Below are positions 1-7,469 of a DNA stretch of 23,077 nucleotides, piece by piece. Source of the stretch: CAZXSK01 sp964642855 (GTDB taxonomy: Bacteria; Planctomycetota; Phycisphaerae; SM23-33); the NCBI GenBank assembly GCA_964642855.1, contig CAZXSK010000062.1, positions 1 to 23,077 on the forward strand, read 5' to 3'. Position 1 is the first letter of the stretch, and each line of letters begins with the position of its first letter. Under the pieces are notes generated by a model. It was not told the DNA's origin and did not search any database. It saw only the letters and a program-made list of their open reading frames with translations. A program made the translations under genes and the position numbers.

Positions 1-2
1 TC

Positions 3-53
3 ACCGTCGATTTCACCGGCGACCTGCCCGTTTACAAGACTTGGAAGAAGTAG
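3..53 (+). CDS. C-terminal end of an upstream gene (partial)
   Basis: Only the last 16 codons and a TAG stop are inside the window. The frame reads T-V-D-F-T-G-D-L-P-V-Y-K-T-W-K-K and then stops. It ends 36 bases before the next start, on the same strand, so it is probably the preceding gene of the same cluster. The fragment is too short to assign a family. It is called a gene end because its frame is open from the window edge and a strong ribosome binding site for the next gene follows directly. Confidence 0.5.
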   Translation, partial: TVDFTGDLPVYKTWKK

Positions 54-76
54 TCCGAATCGGCTGCCCCGCAGCC

Positions 77-82
77 AGGAGG
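77..82 (+). promoter_or_regulatory. Ribosome binding site for the gene at 90
   Basis: AGGAGG lies seven bases before the ATG at 90. It fixes that start over the overlapping open frame that begins at 41. Confidence 0.75.
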
Positions 83-89
83 CAATACC

Positions 90-1985
90 ATGACAGCGAA
101 GAAACGCGCTTTTCTCGCGATCGTTACCGTGGCTGCCGGCCTTGGGGCATTCACGACCCCGGCGTCGGCGGGGCAGGAGATGGGCGTCCACGTGACGCAC
201 CTGGGACGCTCGTTCAACGGCCAGACGGACATCCCGGCCGGCTTGTTCGGAACGCACCACTACCCGCTCAACGAAGAGCGTGTCAAAGAGTGGGGCATCG
301 AGCTGGAGCGGAAGATCTTCTGGCACCTCAACACCAAACCCGTCGTGCCCAAGAAGACGCCCCTGTTCATCGAATGCTTCTTCGACCGCTATCAGCCCGC
401 CCTCGTGCTGACCAAGCGCGACGACTGGAAGGAGTACATCGTCCGCTCGGCCACCCAGTATGCCCAGGCCGCCAAAACGACCGGCCACGACCACATCGTG
501 GAGTTCTGGAACGAGCCGTACCTCAACTGGGCGTGCAAGCCCGGCGTGAACTACGACGGGCGATTCTACAAGACCGACGACGCCAAGCCCGGCGGCCGGG
601 TGACCATCAAAGGGCACGACAAACCCACCGAGTATCTCGTGTGGGATCGCAAGAAGAAGCTCGCCTGGCGCAACGGGCAGGTGGACTACGTCCGCACGCG
701 CTACATCCCCAAGGATCTCAAAGCCGGCGACGTCTGGAAGCAGGGCAGACGCGAGTACAAGATCATCGAGCGGTGGTGGGCCAAGGACACCACGCAGAAG
801 CATTACTGGTCCGGCAAGCAGAGCGTGAAGTGGTACCTGCAGATGTTCACGCCCTTCGCGAAGACCATCAAGACGGTCAATCCGGACGTGACGGTCCTGG
901 GCGGCTGGGGGTTCAATATCTACAACGAGGGGTGGGACTCGTGGCGCGTGCTGTACAAGCCGCTGATCGACAACTGCCACAAGTGGATGGACGGCATCCA
1001 CGAACACCACTACGGCGGCGACACGCGTCGCGTCGCAGAGAGCTACGAAGCCGCGTACGCCTACGCCTTGGGCAACTATGGCCGCAAACTGAAGTTCTAC
1101 AACACGGAGGCCAGCGGCTGGGCAGACCCCCAGCAGCCGACGGCCCGCCCGAACCCCAGTGGCAAAGAAGAAACCCACCGGCAGGGCGCTTCGATGTATC
1201 TGATGCGGGACATTACCTATCTCGTGGCGGTCTGTCCGGACAAAGCCGCCAGTCGAACCGCCCACTACTGGGGCAACCCCAAGCTCGATTCGGTCGGCTT
1301 CAAGGCGCTTCGCCACCTTCGCGGCAAGCTGCTGTATGTTCGCAACGGCATGCTGCCCTACATGTGGATCGTCGCCAGCTACGACGAGAAGAACAACCGT
1401 CTCTGCGCGGTGGTGTTCTATGACAAGCCCGACCGCTTCAATTTCCCGTTCAGCATCCAGGCCCCGATGGGCACGAAGATCAAGGCCGCCCGCATGCTGG
1501 TCCCGAAGATCGCCGAAGGGACATACCAGCTCGTCGAGAGCAAGCTCAAGCACGAGTCCACCTTGCTCTCCCATCGCATCAAGACCGACGGCAAGACGGT
1601 TCGCGTCTTTCTGCTGGACCTCGAAGGCAAGGCCGACAAGCTCAAGCACGTCATCCAGGAACAGTTTGTTTCGAAAGATGTGGTTGTCCCGCTGAAGGCC
1701 GGGGCGTCAATGAGCACCAAGATCAGTATTCCCCAGAAGGTACTCGCCACCAAACCAGATGCGACGTTGCGCCTCTGCCAGGAGGGGCCGAAGGGGCGAT
1801 CATTTGTTGTTAAGGTCAACGACAAGGCGGTCGAACTCAACTCGCTTTCCAGCCCCATTACCGAGTATCCCCTGGGGCATGTGGAGGGGTTGCTCAAGGC
1901 AGAGAACACGATCGAGATTGTTGCAGGCGAAAAGGGCGGGCTGGTGACCTCGGTGAGCCTGATCCTGACGAACACCCCGAACTGA
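90..1985 (+). CDS. Exported clan GH-A glycoside hydrolase-like protein (GH39-like)
   Basis: This 631-residue protein is predicted to be a secreted retaining glycosidase. Residues 1-27 form a Sec signal peptide ending in A-S-A. The TIM barrel follows: F-W-N-E-P places the likely acid/base at Glu142, and F-Y-N-T-E-A-S-G places the likely nucleophile at Glu340, the usual clan GH-A pattern. A further conserved block is H-E-H-H-Y-G-G. From about residue 530 a beta-rich C-terminal domain follows. The protein is a clear paralog of the lipoprotein encoded at 13950-11041: they share the I-P-x-G-L-F-G entry motif, both Glu motifs, N-P-D-V before a Gly-Gly, E-H-H-Y and the C-terminal domain. It lacks that protein's N-terminal domains. 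The GH family number and substrate cannot be fixed from sequence alone; GH39 or an unclassified GH-A family is the best guess. It is first in a plus-strand run with the GH2-like and GH94-like genes. Confidence 0.75.
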   Translation: MTAKKRAFLAIVTVAAGLGAFTTPASAGQEMGVHVTHLGRSFNGQTDIPAGLFGTHHYPLNEERVKEWGIELERKIFWHLNTKPVVPKKTPLFIECFFDRYQPALVLTKRDDWKEYIVRSATQYAQAAKTTGHDHIVEFWNEPYLNWACKPGVNYDGRFYKTDDAKPGGRVTIKGHDKPTEYLVWDRKKKLAWRNGQVDYVRTRYIPKDLKAGDVWKQGRREYKIIERWWAKDTTQKHYWSGKQSVKWYLQMFTPFAKTIKTVNPDVTVLGGWGFNIYNEGWDSWRVLYKPLIDNCHKWMDGIHEHHYGGDTRRVAESYEAAYAYALGNYGRKLKFYNTEASGWADPQQPTARPNPSGKEETHRQGASMYLMRDITYLVAVCPDKAASRTAHYWGNPKLDSVGFKALRHLRGKLLYVRNGMLPYMWIVASYDEKNNRLCAVVFYDKPDRFNFPFSIQAPMGTKIKAARMLVPKIAEGTYQLVESKLKHESTLLSHRIKTDGKTVRVFLLDLEGKADKLKHVIQEQFVSKDVVVPLKAGASMSTKISIPQKVLATKPDATLRLCQEGPKGRSFVVKVNDKAVELNSLSSPITEYPLGHVEGLLKAENTIEIVAGEKGGLVTSVSLILTNTPN

Positions 1986-2040
1986 TCCGCACTGGCGGGG
2001 ACCTTCGCCGGGCGATACAATCCACCCTTCGACAGACCCT

Positions 2041-2067
2041 CACCCTCGGGCATGGCGCTCGGGGGTG
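2041..2067 (+). terminator. Intergenic hairpin, possible weak terminator
   Basis: An 11-bp stem (arms 2041-2051 and 2057-2067, two G-U pairs) closes a five-base loop. The tail AGTTGTTTG is only modestly T-rich. It lies between the genes ending at 1985 and starting at 2097. The upstream ATG at 2052 falls in the loop, which argues against that ATG as a start. It could be an attenuator or mRNA-processing element rather than a terminator. Confidence 0.35.
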
Positions 2068-2096
2068 AGTTGTTTGACCGCCCCGACGAGGACACC

Positions 2097-4994
2097 ATGC
2101 ACCTGAATCTCAACGGCCCGTGGGAGTGCGGGCTGGATCGCAACTACGAGCGAACCGTTACCGTTCCGGGCCTGGCGGCAGATCCACGGGAAATCACGTC
2201 CGGCGAGCTCTGGTATCGTCGTGAGGCGACGCTCCCGGACGGCCAGTGGACCGCAGCGACACTCGTGCTCAAGGGAGCCCGATTCTGTCCCGTGGTTTTC
2301 GTCGATGGGTCAGAGGTGTCCTGCCAGTCCGGCGGAATGGCCGAAACGATCCACCATCTCTCGTCGTCCGCCGTCAAGCCAGGCTCGAAGGTTACGCTGG
2401 AAGTCAGGCTGCAGCCGCTGGATCGGGTCGATCCGTGCGACGCGTCGCGAATTCCCGAGGCAGATCGGTGGCGCTCGAACGTGTCGTCCTGCCTGTGGGA
2501 CGACGTCGTACTCGTGACACACCGAGGGGTTTGGATCGACTCGCTGCTGCCGCGTTACGATGCATCAGGCCATTTGCTGGAGATCACCTGGCGCGCGACG
2601 CCGGTCGTCGGTGAAGCCACTTTCGCGGGCGTCGAGTTCCGCATTCAGGATGCCGACGGCCGGTTCGTCACGGAAAACCGCGTCGCCGCTTCGGGCGGGT
2701 CCGGGGTGGTCACGCTCGATCTCCCCGCCGAAGCCGAAACCTGGACCCCGGAGAACCCCGCGCTCTACCGGCTTGAGGGAGCAGTCTACGATGACGCAGG
2801 CCCCATGGCTGTGCGGTCCCAGGCGCTTGGACTCCGCGATTTCCGCGTAGTCGACAAGAGGTTCGAGCTCAACGGCAACCCGGTTCGACTGCGGGCGGGC
2901 ACGGTGGTCTGGCATCGCTGGCTGCGCGACCCGGAAGCCCACGATCTGGCGTGGGATCTGGAATGGTTCGAGGAGAACATCGTTCGCCGCCTGAAGCGCC
3001 ACGGTGCCAACACCCTGCGGTTCCACTTGGGGATGCCCCCCGAGGCGATCCTGGATCTCTGTGACCGACACGGCCTGTTCGTTCAGGCGGAATGGATCTT
3101 CTTTCATGGCATGACCGGCTCGCGCGAGAGCCTCATTGAGCAGTGGCGGCGATGGCTGACGTCGTCGCTTCGTCACCCGTGTTGCGTCTTGTTCCATCCG
3201 TGGAACGAGACGGAAGGCGAACAGCTACGAACTGCCTTTGACGCCATCGAGACGCTTTCGCATGAGTTCCCGCCCCTGGTCGTCTCCCACCGGGACGTGC
3301 TGCACGTGCATAAGTACTGGTGGAGCATGTTCGAGAACGTCGGCGTGTACTACGATTCGGCCGACCAGTTCCCCCAGCCGATCATGGTTGACGAATTCGG
3401 GGGAAACTACCTCGACGGTCAGTGCGAGCCCGGCGGGTACCCAGCCCTTCGGGGATCTTTCCTGCGATTCCTGGGCCCGGACCACACGCCGGAGTTGCGT
3501 GTCTGGCTGCAGACGGAGGCCAACTGTCGGATCGCCGAGTACTGGCGGTGTATCGGTGCGGCGGGGTTCTCGCCGTTCTGTGCGCTGGGCAGCCCGGAAG
3601 ATGGCAATCACCACTTCCTCGGGCCCCTGAGCGCGGGCAGGGGCAAACCCGTGTGGGATGCCCTGACCGCTGCATGGGCTTCCGTCAGCGTCAGCCTGGA
3701 CCTCTGGGATCGCAACTTCCTGCCCGGCCAGTCCGTGGAACTTCCCCTTCATCTGCTCAACGACACAGCTGGGGAGGAGACGCTTCAGGCAGAGATCCGC
3801 GTCATTGATGGCCAGAGGAAGGTGATCAGCAGAACGGATGTCGCCGGAAAGGTCCCCGCATTTGGGCACGAAGTCGTTCACGCCAAGATCGAGACGCCCT
3901 CCGCTGAGGGGTGGTATCGCATCGAGGCAGAACTGCAGACGCCCCGGCCGGGCGTCGAAAAGCCCGTTGTTTCTCACTGGGACATCATCACGCTCCAACC
4001 CCAACTGCCCGAGGTACTGCGCGGCGGCAAGGTGGGAACCTGCCAGGATGAAGCCGAGCTTCGAGCGTTCCTGAAATCATTTGGCGTGTCGGTGTGCGCT
4101 CCGGACGACGTGCAGGCGGATGTGATCGTGGTGTCCAGGCCTTCCTGGGAGAAGCTCTCAGCCGGGCAGTGCAGCGGGGCAGGGTTGGTTTCGGCGATCG
4201 GGCGGGGAACATCGGTGGTCATGCTGGACGTCGGCCCGCGCGAACTGGGGCAGGGCTACCTGGAGGGCGGAGACCTGGGTCCCCTCCAGGGGTCGATGTG
4301 GATTGCCGAGCCCGGAACGGTCGAGCAGGAGCTTTTCAAGGGCATCTCGCTTCAGTTCCGGGAGCAACCCGAACCCGAAAGCCACATCCACCCCACCGAC
4401 AGGGGAGAGGATCTGTGGCAGGGGATGGACCTTGCCGCGACGTGGCTGTGGAACGGCCTCCGCGGCGGGCTGATTGTCCCCGCCCGCGATCTGGATGTTG
4501 TCGGGCTGTCTGCCGAGATGATGCTGAACCAGTGGCAGCAGCGCGGGGCCGATCCGCAGGCGATCCAGGAGCAGGACGATTACCATGCCTTCGAGCTGGC
4601 AGGCCAGTATGCTTTCTCCACGGGGCGAGACGAGCAGACCCAGCACGAGCTTCGGCGACGCGTGAAGTTCCTCGTCGAGGATGCCCCGGCTTTGGCTGGT
4701 TCGATCGATCCGAACGGGGAGATCCAGGTCTGCAATCTCTCGCAGTTGCACCGTCAGAGCCAGGGCGGAGAAGCGACGTCGCTGCAACCCCTGGTGTGCT
4801 GCGGCAAGGGCCTTGTCCGCACGCCGGTTGTTGCTGTGGAGTTCGGACCGGGCGAGGGAAAGCTGATCGTCTCGCAGTTGATCACCGCAGGTCGGCTGGC
4901 GGAGGGATTCGGGACCGAAGGATTCTACGGGCTGCGCAGGGATCCGGCAGCTCAGCAGTTCACACTCAATCTGGTCGCCATGGGCGGCCGGTAG
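2097..4994 (+). CDS. GH2-like glycoside hydrolase without signal peptide
   Basis: This 965-residue protein has the GH2 layout: an N-terminal jelly-roll beginning L-N-G-P-W-E-C (about 1-165), an immunoglobulin-like domain (about 165-260), a TIM barrel (about 260-530), a further beta domain, and a Rossmann-like C-terminal region with few recognisable motifs (about 650-950). In the barrel, H-P-W-N-E-T-E-G gives the probable acid/base Glu371 and M-V-D-E-F-G-G the probable nucleophile Glu433. No signal peptide or membrane segment is seen, so it is probably cytoplasmic. The start at 2097 is preferred to the in-frame ATG at 2052 because it has GAGG five bases upstream and begins at the domain edge, while the other ATG lies in a hairpin loop. 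Beta-galactosidase, beta-glucuronidase and beta-mannosidase activities all occur in GH2, so the substrate is not assigned. The GH94-like gene follows 17 bases later, suggesting co-translation. Confidence 0.75.
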   Translation: MHLNLNGPWECGLDRNYERTVTVPGLAADPREITSGELWYRREATLPDGQWTAATLVLKGARFCPVVFVDGSEVSCQSGGMAETIHHLSSSAVKPGSKVTLEVRLQPLDRVDPCDASRIPEADRWRSNVSSCLWDDVVLVTHRGVWIDSLLPRYDASGHLLEITWRATPVVGEATFAGVEFRIQDADGRFVTENRVAASGGSGVVTLDLPAEAETWTPENPALYRLEGAVYDDAGPMAVRSQALGLRDFRVVDKRFELNGNPVRLRAGTVVWHRWLRDPEAHDLAWDLEWFEENIVRRLKRHGANTLRFHLGMPPEAILDLCDRHGLFVQAEWIFFHGMTGSRESLIEQWRRWLTSSLRHPCCVLFHPWNETEGEQLRTAFDAIETLSHEFPPLVVSHRDVLHVHKYWWSMFENVGVYYDSADQFPQPIMVDEFGGNYLDGQCEPGGYPALRGSFLRFLGPDHTPELRVWLQTEANCRIAEYWRCIGAAGFSPFCALGSPEDGNHHFLGPLSAGRGKPVWDALTAAWASVSVSLDLWDRNFLPGQSVELPLHLLNDTAGEETLQAEIRVIDGQRKVISRTDVAGKVPAFGHEVVHAKIETPSAEGWYRIEAELQTPRPGVEKPVVSHWDIITLQPQLPEVLRGGKVGTCQDEAELRAFLKSFGVSVCAPDDVQADVIVVSRPSWEKLSAGQCSGAGLVSAIGRGTSVVMLDVGPRELGQGYLEGGDLGPLQGSMWIAEPGTVEQELFKGISLQFREQPEPESHIHPTDRGEDLWQGMDLAATWLWNGLRGGLIVPARDLDVVGLSAEMMLNQWQQRGADPQAIQEQDDYHAFELAGQYAFSTGRDEQTQHELRRRVKFLVEDAPALAGSIDPNGEIQVCNLSQLHRQSQGGEATSLQPLVCCGKGLVRTPVVAVEFGPGEGKLIVSQLITAGRLAEGFGTEGFYGLRRDPAAQQFTLNLVAMGGR

Positions 4995-5011
4995 CGCCAA
5001 GGAGTAGCAGG

Positions 5012-7372
5012 ATGGGATACGAGCAATACGGACACTTCGACATCGAGGCGCGGGAATTCGTGGTCACGTACCCGCACACGCCCAGGCCGTGGCACAACTA
5101 CCTGGTCAACGACGTGTACCTCGTGAATCTCACGCAGTACGCAACGGGTGCGAGCTTCTACCAGCCTCGCGGTGAAGGCCTTCGCACGAACGTGACCGAA
5201 GACCGGGACGGTTCGGGCGGACCAAGGTTCGTGTACCTGCGCGACGACGAGACAGGCGATCACTGGACGATCACCGGTGCTCCGGATTGTATCCCCATGG
5301 ACCGCTGGCGATGTCGCATCGGGCTCGGCTACCAGGTCAACGAGAGCACCTTCCGGGGCATTGCTGCTTCCTGGCGGGTGTTTGTTCCCCAGGCCGAAGA
5401 CCCGTGCGAGCTGTGGACCGTGACGGTGACCAATGATTCCGATCGGCCCCGGAGAATCAGTGCCTACCCGTTCGTCGAGATGCACCTGACCGGTGGGAGC
5501 ACGCTGATGGATTTCATCTCCGTTCTGGGCGGACACTACGACCAAGAGATCCGGGGCGTGTTCGGGATCAACAGTTGCGTCAAGTTCCCGCCGATGTTCA
5601 AAGCCGTATTGGCAAGTGACGGAGACGTCTCCGCAGCCACGGTCAGCCGGGATGAATTCATTGGACACTATCGAGACTACCATTCGCCGATCGCGGTGGA
5701 GATGGGCAACGTCCACAACCCCCAGGCGGGCACCGAATGGATTGGCGCGTCTTTGAAGCATGCTTTCGAGCTGGAGCCGGGCGAAAGCGCTACGTTCCAT
5801 TGTGTTCTCGGGGTGATCGACAGCGTCGATGCCGGACGAGCAATGGTGCGCAAGTACCTGGCGCCGGGCGAAGTAGAACGACAGTTCCAGATACTGCAGC
5901 AGCAGGCCGACAGCCTAGCCGAGCGAACCGTTGTGCAGACGCCCGACAAGCAGTTCGACCGCTGGATGAATACGTGGCTCAAGCACCAGCTGAAGTTTGT
6001 TCGTCGGTGGGGACGTGTCATCGGCAGGGGCTTCCGCGACATTCTTCAGGACACCATGGCCCACCGGCTGACCGAACCTGACGCCGCGCGGGAATGTCTG
6101 CTGGAGGTCTTCGGCAAGCAGTTCCCGTCGGGCAAGTGCATTCGGGCGTGGCGGCTTCCGACGGCCGAGCTCGACCTTCAGGACTACGCCGACAGCCCGA
6201 GTTGGATGATCATGGCCCTGTCGATGTACCTGAAGGAAACCGGTGACTTCGATGTGCTGGGCCAGCGCGTGAGTTTCCTGAACCCCGACGACCCCTATGC
6301 CGCTCCCGTCTCCGATGCGACCGTCTGGGAGCACGCCGTGCTCGCGCAGCGATACTTGCTGAGCGAATTGGGCAGGCATGGATTGAGCAAGATATATTAT
6401 GGGGACTGGTGTGACACCATGAACGGTGTCGGCGCCCGAGGCCAAGGCGAAAGCGTGATGCTCTCGATGCAGGTCAAGTGGGGGTGCGACCAGCTTGCCG
6501 AACTTGCCGAGCATCTCGGCCGGGACACTGTGGCTGAGGAGATGCGGGACGGCTCGCGCCGGCTGGCTGAAGCCATCAATAACGAAGCGTGGGACGGCAA
6601 GTGGTACCTCCGCGCGTTCGATGATGACGGCGTGCCCGTCGGGTCGGACAGTCCTCCGCCCGAAGATCAGGGTGAGGGTCGGATCTTCCTGAATCCCCAG
6701 GCGTGGGCGCTGATCGCGGACCTGGCCGACGACCAGCGGGCCGGCTCGGCCGTGGAGGCTGCGCAGGAGCATCTCGACACGGGTTACGGCATGGTGCTCA
6801 ACTGGCCTGCCTTCACGAAGTTGCGCCCGCGCATCGGGCAGATGACCGCGATGACACCCGGGTTCTACGAGAACGGCAGCGTGTATGTTCACGGTAACTG
6901 CTTCTGGCTGTACGCGCTGGCCCGCAATGGTAGAGGCCAGGCTGCCTGGGATGCCATCCGCGCCGTCCTGCCCGACACGGACAACAAGCCCAATACCGAC
7001 ACCGAGCCTTTCGTGATTCCCAATTACTACATCGGGCCCAACGTGGAGCGCCGCAAGCAGCGAAACCTCTACCTCTCCGGTTGGCGCACAGGTTCGGCCG
7101 CCTGGATCTACCTGACATGCCTGGAGGAGATCCTGGGTCTGCGGGCGGAATATGCCGGCCTGATGATCGATCCCAAGCTGCCCGATGACTGGGACGAAGC
7201 AGGAGTCACTCGCCCATTCCGCGGCGACGTGTACGAAGTGACGATCGTGCGAAAGTCTCCACGCGTAACGCGCGTCGCGGAGATCACGCTGGATGGCGAG
7301 CCCGTAGACGGGGACGTCATCCCGCCGGTCGGCGACGGCGGAACGCACCACGTGCGGGTTGTGTTACAATAA
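5012..7372 (+). CDS. GH94-like glycoside phosphorylase
   Basis: This 786-residue protein resembles the cellobiose, chitobiose and cellobionate phosphorylases, which split a beta-linked disaccharide with inorganic phosphate to give a sugar 1-phosphate. Family hallmarks appear in order: an N-terminal Y-G-H-F-D with R-E-F-V-V and T-P-R-P-W-H-N-Y-L, then F-R-D-I-L-Q-D, then G-D-W-C-D (464-468) followed by G-Q-G-E-S-V, then T-P-G-F-Y-E-N-G, and at the end S-G-W-R-T-G-S-A-A-W with I-D-P-K-L-P-D-D-W. The length is normal for GH94. The usual D-W-N-D motif reads D-W-C-D here, with both Asp residues kept. No signal peptide is present, as expected for a cytoplasmic phosphorylase. AAGGAG at 4999-5004 selects the ATG at 5012, although an overlapping open frame continues upstream to 4094 inside the GH2-like gene. 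The disaccharide cannot be read from the sequence; given the uronate-type neighbours, an aldobiuronic or aldobionic substrate is possible. Confidence 0.8.
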   Translation: MGYEQYGHFDIEAREFVVTYPHTPRPWHNYLVNDVYLVNLTQYATGASFYQPRGEGLRTNVTEDRDGSGGPRFVYLRDDETGDHWTITGAPDCIPMDRWRCRIGLGYQVNESTFRGIAASWRVFVPQAEDPCELWTVTVTNDSDRPRRISAYPFVEMHLTGGSTLMDFISVLGGHYDQEIRGVFGINSCVKFPPMFKAVLASDGDVSAATVSRDEFIGHYRDYHSPIAVEMGNVHNPQAGTEWIGASLKHAFELEPGESATFHCVLGVIDSVDAGRAMVRKYLAPGEVERQFQILQQQADSLAERTVVQTPDKQFDRWMNTWLKHQLKFVRRWGRVIGRGFRDILQDTMAHRLTEPDAARECLLEVFGKQFPSGKCIRAWRLPTAELDLQDYADSPSWMIMALSMYLKETGDFDVLGQRVSFLNPDDPYAAPVSDATVWEHAVLAQRYLLSELGRHGLSKIYYGDWCDTMNGVGARGQGESVMLSMQVKWGCDQLAELAEHLGRDTVAEEMRDGSRRLAEAINNEAWDGKWYLRAFDDDGVPVGSDSPPPEDQGEGRIFLNPQAWALIADLADDQRAGSAVEAAQEHLDTGYGMVLNWPAFTKLRPRIGQMTAMTPGFYENGSVYVHGNCFWLYALARNGRGQAAWDAIRAVLPDTDNKPNTDTEPFVIPNYYIGPNVERRKQRNLYLSGWRTGSAAWIYLTCLEEILGLRAEYAGLMIDPKLPDDWDEAGVTRPFRGDVYEVTIVRKSPRVTRVAEITLDGEPVDGDVIPPVGDGGTHHVRVVLQ

Positions 7373-7456
7373 CTAGCAACGAGCGGCTTGCTGCCAGTCA
7401 GGCTGTACGCACCAACCGCTGCCGGGCGGGGGTGTCTTACAACGTGCGAAAACCTT

Positions 7457-7463
7457 GAGGAGG
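7457..7463 (+). promoter_or_regulatory. Ribosome binding site for the gene at 7470
   Basis: GAGGAGG lies six bases upstream of the ATG at 7470. It shows that the in-frame TTG at 7455, which overlaps this motif, is not the start. Confidence 0.75.
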
Positions 7464-7469
7464 TACCCC

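Noticed and set aside
41..1423. A 460-codon open frame overlapping the first glycosidase gene
   Set aside because: It is Arg-rich low-complexity sequence in an alternative frame of a high-GC gene, and it lacks a ribosome binding site.
4094..5011. Upstream extension of the GH94-like frame
   Set aside because: It lies inside the GH2-like gene, its translation is Arg/Gly/Pro-rich with no family match, and AAGGAG marks the start at 5012.
5915..7351. A 478-codon minus-strand open frame opposite the GH94-like gene
   Set aside because: The plus strand holds clear GH94 motifs throughout; the reverse frame shows none.
7373..7469. A possible promoter or attenuator between the GH94-like and toroid genes
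   Set aside because: Only short, imperfect repeats are present and no -35/-10 pair is convincing.
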